DNA of 64,000 nucleotides from Ctenosaura bakeri (lineage: Eukaryota > Chordata > Lepidosauria > Squamata > Iguanidae), in NCBI GenBank assembly GCA_948474755.1, contig CAOLHI010001251.1, positions 248,001 to 312,000 of the forward strand, read 5' to 3'. Numbering within the stretch: position 1 is the first letter of the stretch; every line of letters starts with the position of its first letter. Below the pieces are notes generated by a model. The model saw nothing but the letters and a program-made list of their open reading frames with translations, was not told the DNA's origin and searched no databases. Positions 34,335 to 46,357 of this stretch are shown piece by piece. A program made the position numbers and the translations under genes.

Positions 34335-34819
34335 CCGCTGAGAAGGTACAAACATCAGTGCTCTAGAGATGGGAAGAAGGACCATCCTGATGTTATGATT
34401 ACACATTAGCTATTGGTATTAACTTCAGGACTTCCAAAAAGTGAGGGGCCCTGAGTGCTTGAAGTCCTGAAAAGTGTGCATTTCAATGGTGGCTCCAATA
34501 AACAATCTTGACCACAAGAGAAGAATTTGTAACTACAAAGTAAAGTAGAAGCGGATGTTGGGATGCCTTCCCATGATTACGCAGAATATGAATAGCAAAC
34601 AGTGGGACATATGCTGCTATAGAAGAAAAGTAAATGAAAAGGAGGGGAGCGATGGTACTTAATAATAACACTACATAGCAGGAGGGCTTAATGCCACTGG
34701 TCAATGCTCATGTGCATGCAGTCACAGCCCTAATTACGTGACAAGACTCTTTCAATTCTGTTCACTTCTTGATCCAATGGGAAGCACTATTTTGGTTGGC
34801 AGCCTCTCTAGGTTCTTAA

Positions 34820-35098
34820 TGTGCCTCCCTCCCCATTCCCTTGCCCTTTGCCCAGGCATGGAGAGGGCAGGCAGGCATGCCGGGGCAAAACTCAAAGGAA
34901 CGGGTGAGGGGAGAAGGCACACATAACTCCCCCCATTCCCTTACCTTCTGCCTGGGCGCAGAGAAGGAAAGTACAGCACACCCTAGCAAAAGGCAAGGAA
35001 ATGAACAGGAGGAGAATGTGGGGAGGCATGTCTACCTTGCGAATAATCAAATTAGTGAAGGTCAACCCATGAATGTGGACAGAGGACTGTATATCAAT
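34820..35098. repeat. Second, decayed copy of the hairpin-array element
   Basis: Shares ccccattcccttgccctttg, the complementary caaaaggcaaggaaatg arm and the right segment gcgaataatcaaattagtga with the copy at 52464-52954. Two hairpin units are recognisable. Proteins predicted across it are not real. Confidence 0.6.
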
Positions 35099-35252
35099 CC
35101 CATGTATTTTGACTTAGAAGCAACGACAGTTGTACATCAAAAATATCTGGAAGGCTACTGTTCCTCAGCTTTGCTCTAAGGTAATTTCTATACCATTTGT
35201 TGTAACTCTGGACACTGTGACTCTTTCTGGGTGGTTTTTGATATGCTAGTCT

Positions 35253-35344
35253 AGTGTCACACACTCTCAGCCCCAGAAAACTCTGTGATAGGTTTGACTT
35301 AGGGTGACCATAAGTTGGAAATGATTTGAAGGCACTTAACAACC
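35253..35344 (+). repeat. tRNA-derived SINE, 3' half
   Basis: gtgtcacacactctcagccc through gaaggcacttaacaac; the head is missing. Confidence 0.65.
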
Positions 35345-35433
35345 ACCAAGTACTACAGTGGAATCAAGTATATTATCACTACGCCCCAAAATGCTATTCT
35401 GATTATGTGTGTACTTTTGAAACAACAACAGCA

Positions 35434-35526
35434 AGCCAGAACTTAGAAAAGTTACTTCTTTGGACTACATCTCTCACAATCGCACTGCCAGCACGGTCAC
35501 TGGGAATTGCAGTAGCTTTTCCAAAC
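35434..35526. mobile_element. hAT-like element
   Basis: agaaaagttacttctttgga and ctacatctctcacaatcgca at the left, actgggaattgcagtagctt and ttccaaactct at the right. Short and diverged. Confidence 0.5.
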
Positions 35527-36224
35527 TCTAAGTAAAACCTTGACCCTGCCTCAAAGATGAATAATCCAGGCAAAGCACAGAGAGCAGACACTCTTTCCTC
35601 CTGCCACTGTTTACAGAAGGACTTGCCACAGAGCTATGCGTGTTGGCCCTGTCCTCAGAAGTTAACACACACACATACACAAGCTTTTCAGGGCCATGTC
35701 ATTCTCATCAAATATTTGGGTACTTAAAATATAATCAATTGCTTGGGTTGCTGAACTATTTTTAAAGGCCTTCTGCTTTGACCTTCTGATAAAAGAACCT
35801 TGCAGAAAAACATCTTCCAGGAATAGAAATGAAAAAAAGCCCCACACAAATATTTAAACAGTAGGACCCAACGGCCATGATTTCTGCCTGGTCTGCCGGA
35901 GAAAAAGTTAGTAGAATGGACTGTGCCACCTCAGCCTATGTGTTTTTGGGGGACTCTGATTTAGGATATTCATCCAGATAAAAATAAATACATGTCTGCA
36001 ACAGAAATCCAGCATGGTGAGGGGAAAAGATCTGTCCCACTTCACTGTATGCTGTCCTACTTTTCCAATTGCATGTGATTTTTAAGATAGTTGAACATGA
36101 AAGAAATATGACCGCTGACCTGAAGCTTGAAGTAGAACAGTCAAATCTATCACCTCAACACTTCACTGTTCTGTTCTGTTGAATGCATAAAACAGGTCTG
36201 TATAACATCTTCCAAATGAGCATA

Positions 36225-36335
36225 ATCCATCATGCATCTGATGAAGTGGGCCACGATATGTGAAAACTGGAGCCACAATGAATCTAGTAACCTTTTAAGG
36301 TGTCATGAGACTCTATGTTGTTTTTGATATAAGGG
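36225..36335 (+). repeat. Dispersed tgatgaagtggg repeat
   Basis: gcatctgatgaagtgggcca, ggagccacaatgaatctagt and ttaaggtgtcatgagactct match a widespread reptile repeat end. Relatives at 37930-38040 and 56270-56420. Confidence 0.5.
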
Positions 36336-36978
36336 AAAAATAGCTAGTTGTTTTAACTGTACTGCCATTTCAGGTCAACAGAGAGAGCTTGTTGATTTTG
36401 GCTTAACTTGCCAGCAAACTTTGTTATATCGGCTCTCATTTCTTTCTTCTTATCATTCAGGTACAACTTGGCAAGCCAACCTCTTCTGTAAACAGATAGC
36501 AATGCCTCTGCCTTTGCAGGAAGGCTTAGGGAGAATTTCCTGAATTAGTACAGGATATTACAGGATTCCAGCTAAGCAAAGGTGGTGCTGTATGCTGTAA
36601 CCAGTGATCCTTTTACTGACCGCTGGAGGTAAAGGTGCACATCAGGTGCTGAACTGACAGAAACATTCTGGTTTCTATCAAGCAGGATTCCTGTTTCTAA
36701 TAGGGGCAAGCTCTGACCCATAAGGTTAGAATTCTATATAGTTCTACAGACCTAGAAAAAAACCCTGATTTGTTGAAAAATATTCTGGCTGCTGCCCCAT
36801 CAGATGACTTCTTTGCACTCAAGTTCAATTACCATCTTCTCAAGGATCCTGTCTCAAATCCCAGCAAGTCACTGTCAGCGTTAGCCACACTTTCCCAAAC
36901 TGGTACCTTGAAGATGTATAAAAATACAACTTTCGACAATTTTTCAGTGAGCTCTGGCTGAGGAATGTTGGTATAGGC

Positions 36979-37095
36979 CAGTGCTTTTCAGCCACTGGTC
37001 TTTCAAATGTTTTGTAGTCCCAGAATCCTTGACTATCAACCATATTGGCTGGGGTTTCTGGGAGCTGAAGTCCCAAATATTTGGCAAACTGAAAG
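36979..37095. mobile_element. hAT-like element
   Basis: The left segment tgtagtcccagaatccttga and right segment gtttctgggagctgaagtcc form the inverted pair, with a ggctgg spacer. Confidence 0.6.
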
Positions 37096-37136
37096 CTGAC
37101 AATAGAAATTATTGAACTAGATCAAGGGTAGGAATC

Positions 37137-37243
37137 GTACAGCTCTCCAGATGCTGTCGAACTGTAACTTCCATCAGCACCAGCCAGAACAGCCAGTGGC
37201 GAGGAATTCTGGTAGCTGCAATCCAACAACATCTGATCACATT
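37137..37243. mobile_element. Short inverted-repeat element, ctccagatg subtype
   Basis: ctctccagatgctgtcgaac pairs with gcaatccaacaacatctgat. This subtype is also seen at 6387-6472 and 56496-56570. Confidence 0.55.
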
Positions 37244-37377
37244 AGTCCCATTCTTGTGCTAAACAAACCATTTCCCTAATGACATAATAAAATGGCTATT
37301 TTCCTAAAATGGTGTTTGTAATAACAGAACTTGTTGGCAGTCCCTATTTGTTGGGAGGGAATGGGGGAACAGGGGTG

Positions 37378-37457
37378 GAGGAGGGAAAGAGAGAGATTAA
37401 GAGGGGGGATGGAGGGAGGGAGGGAGGGAGAGAGAGAGAGTGAGAGAGAGAGGGAAA
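37378..37457. repeat. GGGA/GA purine-rich low-complexity tract
   Basis: About 80 bp nearly all purine on the plus strand. Confidence 0.9.
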
Positions 37458-37717
37458 GATGTTGATCCACCATACATCCTTCTCAATGCATCTCTTCAAG
37501 AAAAATAGAGTTGTTGCCCAGGATCCTGCAATCTTACCAGCATGCCTTTCTCCTCAGATGCTAATTTCATTCACCTAAATAGTCACTTGCTCCCACATGC
37601 TCATCCCTGGCAGTCATCTTGAAATGCTTTTTTTGGGTGCCCCCGTTGCAATATTCTGCAATATTTCCTCCTGGCTACTTAGATGGTGCCACATGTCAGT
37701 TTTAGGTATCAGGCCAA

Positions 37718-37800
37718 AGGCTGTATTCCATAATCCTGTAAACACATACCTGGGAGTAAACCTCAGTGCATTCAACTGGGTCCACTTCTGAGTAATGATG
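37718..37800 (-). repeat. Dispersed cctgggagtaa repeat
   Basis: tccataatcctgtaaacaca and acctgggagtaaacctcagt; parts recur at 47283-47320 and 50808-50842. Confidence 0.4.
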
Positions 37801-37929
37801 AGTACTGTTAAAAGTATTTACCCAGATTTCAGATGTTTAGCTGGTTCATACTAATTTTTTTTTTTTTTGGTAGTTTCTTTTACTGATATGACATCATGCA
37901 GACCGCATGATATGAAAGCTAGTCTTTCT

Positions 37930-38040
37930 TCTCCATCTTGATGAAGGGTTCTGCAGACTTCAAAAGCTTGCACACAATTTTGTGCCTTTGGGGTTGGCCT
38001 AATAAGGGCACCATCACAATATGGATTTTGATTTTTTTAA
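37930..38040 (+). repeat. Dispersed tgatgaagggt repeat
   Basis: tcttgatgaagggttctgca, cttcaaaagcttgcacacaa and ggttggcctaataagggcac are diagnostic. Confidence 0.55.
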
Positions 38041-40194
38041 AAAAATTATGGCCAGCATGCCTACCTCTGCTTCTTATTTTACAGATGCCTTTTTTAATCA
38101 CTATATGTGGTGTTTTAGTGACCATTTTAATGGTTAAAAAAGGGCCCAAGAACACTGTAATGCTAGACATCTATATTTTTTAAAATAAACTATGGGCTAT
38201 AATGTTTTAAAAGAAACTGACCTGCCAGCATGCCTCACTCTGGACAGAGAAATCCTACCCCAAACGTGGCAGAAACATACGAGTTAGGCAGTATCATGTC
38301 CTTATGCTGCATCAATAATTCATGCAGCACAGCCACCTTGTGCAGCTATTTAGGTTCACATGATCAATATCAGAGTCCAGTTATCCAATAACTTAAGGTT
38401 TGTCCTCTATTGCTACTCTAATCAAAACGATTTTGCAAAGCAACTTAACTAAGATAAATGTTGTATCAGTGGAGATCTGCAATTGCCTCCTTTTTAGCAT
38501 AAGGTTATGCTCTTAATAATATGTTTACCTAGGTAGTGCCACTCAGCTTCTGTTGCTTTATTTCTTAAAGATTAAAATCAAGAGAAGAGTGCATTAGATG
38601 TCTCAGGAGAAACACATCTGTTTATCATTTGCAGTCTGGGAAAACTCCCTGGATGGGTAAGACAGAAAATGGGTCAGGACAAGGTGGATTGAATTACTCA
38701 TGCTGTACAGCAGCCAAAGCTGCGCCCTTCCTTTGAATTCAACAGTAGTGTTTTAATACAAACCAAACATAAGTTAAGTTGCATAATAATGAGTTACTAA
38801 GCAACTGTAAATATTCAGTGAAAGACATTTTTTTAAAAACCTGGTTGAGCATCTAGAGACCTCAGTATTTCAGTAGGGAATCTGAGAGTTGTGTTTTTTT
38901 AAATCACTAGAAATAAATTGAACATTCTATCTCAGGGTATTAGCTCTGGGTTCAAAGTTTACATTTTCATGATGAACAGTCCACAAAAAGTACAACAACC
39001 CTGTTTATTTTACATTATGTAATGGTGTCTCTCTTGTCAAACTAAGATACAGCATTATATAGATGGAGAGAAACATCATTCACCTGTCTGCTAACACATA
39101 CCTGTGCTGTTTAGCAACCTGTGACACCTTGTGGCCTGACAAGAGACTAACCCTTCCAATTTACATGCCTAATAGTCTCACTTCCTGGTCACCTGGCAGT
39201 GTTTTATACTGAGTACACAGCCATTCTCAAGCCTGTATTAAGCTATAGCACCAAACGTGTGCAGAGCTTCACTAAAATGTGAACAGCTTGGCTCAGTAGA
39301 GCAGGCAGTGCAATGCTAAAGCTATAAAGGTGCACAAGTTGGACAGCCAAATAGAACAAAACTGCTGTCTGGGTCTATCTGGCTTCCTCATGCCAAACTA
39401 TTCATATGTTTCTGCTTATAGCCCCAAACCAATTCTAACCTATGTTTTAAAAAAATCAGTGTGTTACAGGCATCCCCCAGTTTGACAATGCTCATTCTTT
39501 TGAACATTGTAAATTATAGACACATTTTTTCATGCCAGGCCCACTCTTTTGTTAGTTCTTCTCCTCTTGCCTTCTTCCTATAGGGAACACGAGGGTATTA
39601 TAAACACTTTCTCATGTTCCCTACAGGAAGAAAGCAAAAGGGGACGAACTGACAAAAAATTGGGTTCTACTTTTCAACCAATTCCATTTTCTGACCATGC
39701 TCTGATCCTTAACCAGTCAGGTAAGCAGGGATGCCTGTAGTTATAAACGTTTTCTCATTATACTCATGTTTGAATCTGCAATCCTAAGCAAGCAGCTTAA
39801 ATGGAATTTAAGCAATGTGTATGCTGGATCACAACTCTGGGGACTTTCTCCAGAGTTCAGAATCTGAAGAAGTTAGTTTTCTGGACTACAACCTCCAGAC
39901 CACCCTAGCCATGCTCTTCCAAATAAAGACTTTATTTTACAAATAAAGTCACACTGCGCTTGCTAGGTTTTCCTCATAATTCTGCAATTTTTACCTCTAG
40001 ACATTAAAACGAAAAAAGGCAATTAAATTCTTCTACCTACATTGTGAAAGTGAGATCTAGTAGTTTAGCTTCAGGACAATTATGAATAAAAAAGGGGTTG
40101 CAAATGCCCAGAACAACTTTCCTGAGATTAGTCGTATTTAAGTCAAGAGATTAAAATGCAAATTAATTCATGAAGCAGCAATTTGTACATTTAG
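38041..40194. other. Intronic stretch
   Basis: Only one hAT-like fragment (39862-39938) is recognised. Confidence 0.45.
39862..39938. mobile_element. Fragment of hAT-like element
   Basis: tgaagaagttagttttctgg and actacaacctccagaccacc match the left half of the family. Confidence 0.5.
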
Positions 40195-40540
40195 AGATTT
40201 TTAGAGTTGGAAGGGACATCCAGAGACATCTAGACCACTGCTACTAAAAGTGACAGTCTCTGAGCCATTGCCTATCAGTTCTTGGAAGTTTCCAGCACAG
40301 AAAGAAACAATTACACCCAATGGGCACAAATTTAGCGCTGGTCCCTGGCACACTGGAAAAAAACCCTCCTAATTGCAGTTGATTATATCGAATAGCTTGC
40401 GAAGCACTTATCTAGTCCAATCTCTCCCAGCAGGAAGAATACCCAGCTAAAGCATCCCTGACAGATGGTCATCCGGCTTCTGTTTAAAAACCTTCAATGA
40501 ATGAAAGATCACTACCTTCCAAGGGTCCATGTTAGGTTAA
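40195..40540 (-). mobile_element. CR1 LINE 3' end, split by insertion
   Basis: Flanks 40195-40241 (tttttagagttggaaggga) and 40412-40540 (ccctgacagatggtcatccg, ttctgtttaaaaaccttcaa) join into one CR1 tail. The insert at 40242-40411 is a separate DNA element. Confidence 0.7.
40242..40411. mobile_element. Short DNA element inserted in CR1
   Basis: CR1 sequence is interrupted here. The insert contains gtttccagcacagaaagaaa, ctggtccctggcacactgga and atagcttgcgaagcacttat, shared with 45128-45316. Ends ccactgctactaaaagt and gcgaagcactt suggest short inverted repeats. Confidence 0.55.
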
Positions 40541-41239
40541 TATATGTTAAACAGACACACACATATGAACTTTAGTGGCTGTCTAAGTCTTCCCTCTTTA
40601 CAAATGTATGCCACATCTTACTTCATTAACATGGAGCTGCAAAGCATTTCGAAAAGTGGCTGAATGGGAGGTCCAAAGTACCAGTCTTATCTCCTTGGAT
40701 TTATCTTAACATTATGTATATAAAAAAACCATCTGAGATCCAACTGAAAAACAAGTTACTGCAAAGGTACCAGAAAAGCAGTGCCCTTTGTATCCAGTAC
40801 AGACACCACCCACAAGCAGGGAGGACCTTTCAAAGATGATGTGAGATTAACTATCAGAGTGACTGGTGCAGAGGTCAGAAATTAGCCCTGTGACTGATAC
40901 ATTCGACATAATGGGCCTGAAGCCTTTCAGATTATCTCCCTCTTCCCAACTTAATTATTTGCAGATAGTCATAAAAGAGGGCTACTGGGTCACGTACACA
41001 GCTTAATCATATTTGCATGATGGACACCAGATCTTCCACCATGCTATTGAAAGTTTCAGCAACCAAATCATCTTACTGAAACTGGCCTGTGGTAAAATAT
41101 AAAAGGATACATTTATATTATTTATATCATTTTCTCCCAACCACCTACCTTGTTATTGTCTGAATACATACAAGACATATTAAATCCCAAAGCGAAGTCA
41201 TGAGATCTACTGACAGAAGCATGTAAGTGCAGCTGTGTT

Positions 41240-41335
41240 AAGAGGAAAAGCCTTAGCTTGGTAGAGGACATGCTTTCTATGCAAAAACACACAGGTCTGA
41301 TCTTTGTCATACCCATGAAGGGCAGGAGAACCTTA
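41240..41335 (+). repeat. tRNA-Ala-like SINE head fragment
   Basis: agccttagcttggtagagga and catgctttctatgcaaaaac match the head; the rest is lost. Confidence 0.5.
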
Positions 41336-41430
41336 CTATCTGAAACCCAGAACAACTGCAAATCAATGCTGACAACAGTGGGTTTCTGACTTTGTGCAGC
41401 ATGGCATGGAAAACTTCCCTACGTTGGGAC

Positions 41431-41617
41431 TGCTGTTGTTGTTTTTGTGTGCTTTCGAGTCACTTCTGACTTACGGCAACCCTAGGTGAGCCTATCATGA
41501 GGTTTCTGGGGCTGAGTGTGTGTGACATGCCCAAGGTCATCCAGTGGGTTTCCATGGAAAAGCAAGGAACTGAATCCTGGTCTCCAGGGTTACAGTCCAA
41601 AACTCAAACCACTACAG
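41431..41617 (-). repeat. tRNA-derived SINE, ACA-tailed
   Basis: The reverse copy starts gttgttgtttttgtgtgctt and ends aactcaaaccactacag. Confidence 0.78.
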
Positions 41618-41619
41618 CT

Positions 41620-41712
41620 CCCCAAATCCTCACATCAGCGTGGCCATTGACCATGCTGGCTAGGGGATTCTGGAAGCTGTAGTCCAAAAAAGTAAATTTA
41701 CCAAGTTGTGGG
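41620..41712. mobile_element. hAT-like element, right half
   Basis: tggctaggggattctggaag and ctgtagtccaaaaaagtaaa followed by tttaccaagttgtggg. The left part is merged with the adjacent SINE. Confidence 0.55.
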
Positions 41713-42199
41713 TACAAGGCACCTTCCTGTATTTCTAAGTTTTCGGAAGCAACGTCCACAACATTCCTACAGCATTTAAAAGATTAACATATTTATTCTA
41801 AAAAAAAGGTTCTGTGCATTTAGACTACAATCATTTAGTTAATGTACACTTAGGTGTTGCATTAGAAAAGGCTTTGTTTTTAATGGATTGCTTTTATTTA
41901 TTTTATCAACATTTCATGAGGTCTACCAACTGGTTCCACTTTAGCTGTTTTCACTGCAAACAACTCTGAGATGCTCTAAATGAAAAGCAGTACAGAAAAC
42001 TTCTTAAATAAATAATACCACTATGCCTTTAACAGAGCTGTTCACAAACTAATTGGTTACCAAATGCAATCTATACAAGTGCCTATTAAAACTTCCTACA
42101 CTCCTGATCGCTGGTCACTCTGGCTAGGACCTCTGGGAATTAAAATCCAAAATATAAAGGAAGGAGAAAAACATTTCTTCAAGCTTGTATCTACCACGT

Positions 42200-42407
42200 G
42201 CCCTTTGACACTAGACAATTATAGCAATATGATTCCACTTTTACTGCCCCAATTGCTTCCTATGGGAGTTTGGTGACGCTAGAGCTCTCTGGCTGAGAAT
42301 TCCAAACACCCCTCCCTAACCTGGAAATCCCAGGATTTCACAGGATGTTGCTGTGGAGGTTAAAGTCGAAACACAGCGCTATAACTGCTCAGTGTAAAAG
42401 AGCTCCA
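42200..42407. mobile_element. Older relative of the palindromic family
   Basis: The left arm has gacactagacaattatagca and the right arm gcgctataactgctcagtgt. The central gagctctctggctgagaatt segment is kept. Confidence 0.7.
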
Positions 42408-43653
42408 GGGGTGCAGTGCCATTTCAAATGTTAAATCCAATGCTGTGTGATTCACTTTTTCATGGATTCATACCTGACTGTATGGTTAATGCCCATGCAG
42501 GTAAAACTAGTTGTCCGAGTCTTCAATCTCAGCTGCAGTCCACTGTAACAACCTACCCATGTTCTAAGGATTTTAAATATGTTATTGCACTGCTATGGAA
42601 TGAGGCCATAGAAGAAACAATTCATGCTTAAAGGACACCTGATTGTTTTGCAGTTCTTCAGACTATATGTTTATACATACACAAAACATGATGCAATCCA
42701 ACAAAGAGTTAATGTAAGAATACGTTAAGCAGATTATTTGGATTTTTGTTTTAGAAGTCCCTTTTTTCACAAATGAGACTGGATGGTTCAAATATAAATT
42801 AATACAGTAATGAGTTTAAAAACAAACACCAGAGCTAAGTTGCACCTATTGGCCATAATGATCAATTCTTCAAGCATTTTCTGGAAGATATTGGTTTGAC
42901 AAATTTTTACAGTTGCAGACTAAGAATGGAAAGAACATTTGCAACTATTTGTACCTAGATCAAAGAAACAGGTTTCCTAACAGTCAGAAACCCCCACTGG
43001 GAAGAATAATGGACCAGCAAGATGTTTGCGTGATTTTCGGCTGGTATTTGATGTCCTGAAGTGTTGCACAGGAACTATTCTGTGAAGAAAAATACGTTTT
43101 TAAAAAAGCTACCCCCACTATTTTTTGCACAGAAAATAGAGGGGGCAGTGATGCAAGTAACACATGTTTTTCTCTTTAGAATAATTCCTGAGTAACACTT
43201 CTGGACATTTGAATAGGGGGAGAATACTGTAGAGGACTATCCCATAGTGAGAAGCAAACTAGTTTCTTTATTCATTCTTCCATGTGAGGATGAACCTACC
43301 AAGGACTTACATCTCTACAGCAGAGTACTCCAAATGGTGTACAGTGAAGATAGTGCTTCCACTTCTTATGAACTCGATGCACAGGCAACATACAATGTGC
43401 TTGCTGTATATGTAGGGGTTCTGTTCCAGAAATCCCTCAGTAAGACAAAAAACACGAGTATCCTCTTATAGTCCATGGACACAACATGCATGCTGCTGTG
43501 CCCACACATGCCTCTTATTGGCTATAACAGGAGTAATGCTTCATGTGACCTTGCATTTGTGTGTGCAGAGGTCATGCCAGATGAGGATCCATTGTAACTT
43601 TTTTTTAATGTTTCAAAATGGAATAGGCATTATTGGGAGAAGGGAAGGCTATA
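42408..43653. other. Intronic stretch
   Basis: No recognised feature. Confidence 0.45.
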
Positions 43654-43875
43654 CAGTGGGCCCTCAAATCTGCTAGGGTTTGGTTCGAGGACTCCCTGTA
43701 GATACTGAAAGTCATGGATGCTCACGTGTCAGTATGTACAACTATGTAGTAAAATGGCGTCCTTTATATTAAATGCAAAATGAATATTTTCTTTTTGGAT
43801 TTTTTAAAAAATATTTTCAGGCCATGGTTGGTTGAATCTGTGCATACAGAATCTGCAGATATGGAGGGCTGACTG
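43654..43875. mobile_element. Tigger/pogo-like miniature element
   Basis: A 222-bp element with terminal inverted repeats cagtgggccctcaaatctgc and gcagatatggagggctgact, the pattern of pogo/Tigger-derived elements in amniotes. The left flank is TA; the right flank is changed. Internal caaccatggcctgaa-like segments also pair. Confidence 0.75.
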
Positions 43876-44361
43876 TTTAAACTGTGAAGGGTCTAGGCAT
43901 GTGGCAATCTGAAAGCCAAAAACATAGGATGTAACCTTGTACTGGTGCCACCTTCACAGAAGTTTCAAGGGCAATGAGACATAACTTCATCTGATTAGAA
44001 TCAGTGCATGATTTAACAATTTGCTCTCCTATTTAATAATACAAGACCTCCCCTTTAAGAGTAGATACAGTGGCCTTTTGGCATCATAAAAATGACTGGT
44101 AATGTTTACAGCCCCCAGGATCTGGCATGGGCTCACGCATGTGGTTCAGAGTGCGTGACTAATAATATGATTAGTCAAGGCTGGCAAGAACAAGAATGGC
44201 ATTTTCTAAGGATGGGAAAAATGAAGAGAAGAGGTCACACTTTGAGCTTTTCAACTGATGGTTTAAGGAAAGCCACTTGTTGTCCTAGGTCAGCCCTAAG
44301 AACAGCCTGATGAAGAGAGAACAAACAGCACACAAACAGTTAAAATCTGTCTAGACTCTAT

Positions 44362-44541
44362 GGCCATTTCTGCACTGGACTGTTATAGCACGATGATTCC
44401 ACTTTCAACATCCTATGGAATCCTGGGGTTTGCAGTTTTGGGAGGGGCCGCCTGGCCCCTCCCAAAACTGCAAACCCCAGGATTCCATAGGATGTTGAAA
44501 GTGGAATCATCGTGCTATAACAGTCCAGTGCAGAAATGGCC
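44362..44541. mobile_element. Perfect 180-bp palindromic element, TAT duplication
   Basis: Two identical 88-bp arms (44362-44449 and 44454-44541) separated by four bases (gcct). The ends are GGCCATTTCTGC...GCAGAAATGGCC and the element is flanked by TAT on both sides (44359-44361, 44542-44544). It has no coding capacity. It is a fold-back miniature inverted-repeat element; a PIF/Harbinger origin is suggested by the 3-bp duplication and is tentative. Confidence 0.9.
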
Positions 44542-44654
44542 TATGAGAGGCACGCACAGTAGCAAATGCTCTTTCCTCTACTTGAAAAAGCACAACAAGG
44601 AAAATAGTAGGCTACAACTTTTAACTGCGAAAACTAGTTTTCTGTGTGCAGAGA

Positions 44655-45080
44655 TAAGAATCATCACAGCTCAGAGTCGGAAGGAACGACAACAATGGCC
44701 ATCTAGCCTGACCCCCTGCCATGCAGGAATATACAACTAAAGTACTTCAGAGAGAGTACCACTCCCTGAGGCAGTTTATTCCACTGTCAGTCTGTACAGT
44801 AAGAAGTTCTTTCTAATGCTTAGGGGAAATTTCTTTTCTTGTAATTTGAATCCATTGGTTTTTGTTTTAGGCCATTTCCACATTAGACTGTTATAGTGCT
44901 ATTATTCCACTTTCAACATCTTATGGAATCCTGAGGTTTTCAGGATCCCAGGATTCCACAGGATGCTAAAAACAGAATAATAGCACCATAACCGTCTAGA
45001 ACAGAAATGACCTTAGGCTCTGGAGCAGAAGAAAACAAGCTTGCTCCATCTTCTATATCATTCAAAAATGTCACTTTCTA
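44655..45080 (-). mobile_element. CR1 LINE 3' end, split by palindromic element
   Basis: 44655-44869 (ccccctgccatgcaggaata, agtttattccactgtcagtc, tttgaatccattggtttttg) continues at 45013 with ttaggctctggagcagaaga and aaacaagcttgctccatctt, as in intact CR1. The interruption is the element at 44870-45012. Confidence 0.85.
44870..45012. mobile_element. Palindromic element inserted in CR1, TTA duplication
   Basis: A 143-bp copy with ends GGCCATTTCC and GAAATGACC, flanked by TTA at 44867-44869 and 45013-45015. CR1 sequence continues on both sides. The inner part of the arms is shortened. The TTA duplication fits the TWA preference of PIF/Harbinger transposases. Confidence 0.88.
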
Positions 45081-45127
45081 GCTATGGTCTGAAGTGGTAC
45101 AATCCAGAAACAAGCTTACCATTTCAT

Positions 45128-45316
45128 TTATGGCAAGGCTGTGGCAGTGGACCAGTCCCAGTATGTGAGATACTGACTGCTAGTCTGCTGTGGGTTTCCA
45201 GGAAAGAAAGAAATGTAGGTAAGCCAAAGGGGAACAAATATGGTGCTGGCCACTGTCACATTGGAAAAAATAACTTACCAGTCCATCATGTAAAATAGCT
45301 TAGGAAGAAGTGATCT
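45128..45316. mobile_element. Second copy of the 40242-type element
   Basis: Shares gtttccaggaaagaaagaaa, gtgctggccactgtcacatt and aatagcttaggaagaagtga with 40242-40411. The left end is uncertain. Confidence 0.5.
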
Positions 45317-46357
45317 ACAGCAGGGCAAGATGTGCACCTTCAGGTATTTTTCAAATACTGCTGCCTCTACCATTGTTCAACACTGGCCTTACTGGTGAGA
45401 CTTCCAATCTAACAAAATCTGCAGCCCACAAACTACTCACCATTACCTACATTTTGCAAGAACAAGGCTTAAGTAAGAGGCAAAGTCTATGCACAGAAGA
45501 AATCTGGACAACTCAGTAACCAGCTCCCTCAAGCCCTTACTCAGTTCAAATATTGTAACCACTGAAAATCAGCTGCTACAAAACTGATTTATGAGCAATT
45601 TTTAAAAATGTATCTTTTAAAAAAAATCAAAGCAGCAGCAGTATCATTTCTCTGACACATTACATTCCCAAGCTTACCTCTAAGCTAAGTGTTTCATTTA
45701 TAAAACTAGGAATGTAATCCAGGTCCTTTTCAGTACAGGAATGCTGTTTTCCTAGGGAACAACACATTCCCGTTCAACAGTTCAAATGAGTGCTTTGAAC
45801 CAGCCGCTTGTTTTACCAACATCTGCCTCGCTCCACTCCCTGAGAGATCATATGAAGATAAATGTTGTAAACCAAAGCCATTCAGTTAAAAGAAAATTAG
45901 AGAAAAGAATGGACCAATAATTTCTATGGTCCAAAGTGGAAGCCATCTGACAGCACAATAACTGTAAAACAGAATTTAGTCTTTCAGGGACTCAGTAATA
46001 TTTATTTCAAAGTTTACTGGGGACAGCATTAAAGAAAGACACTGGGGAGCAAGTTTATTTTTTTTTAAAATTTTATGTGAAACAAAACCCTCCAGGTCCA
46101 GAAAAACAACAGTACTAATAAGACAAGTACAATCCTTTTGTTTTTCTAGATTAAAACTAGCTTGAAGCAAACTTATAAAAGGTAAGGGTACAAGCACTTT
46201 CTCGTAAAACATAAAGGAACCTAGCAACTATCTGAATTGTATTAAGTATTCTAATCATACTAATATTTTTTAAAATATACACATTCACCTTTTAAAAAAA
46301 ACTGGGTTCAATATAATTTATAGTATTCTGCTTTAGGGCCTAAACACCCTAAAAGCA

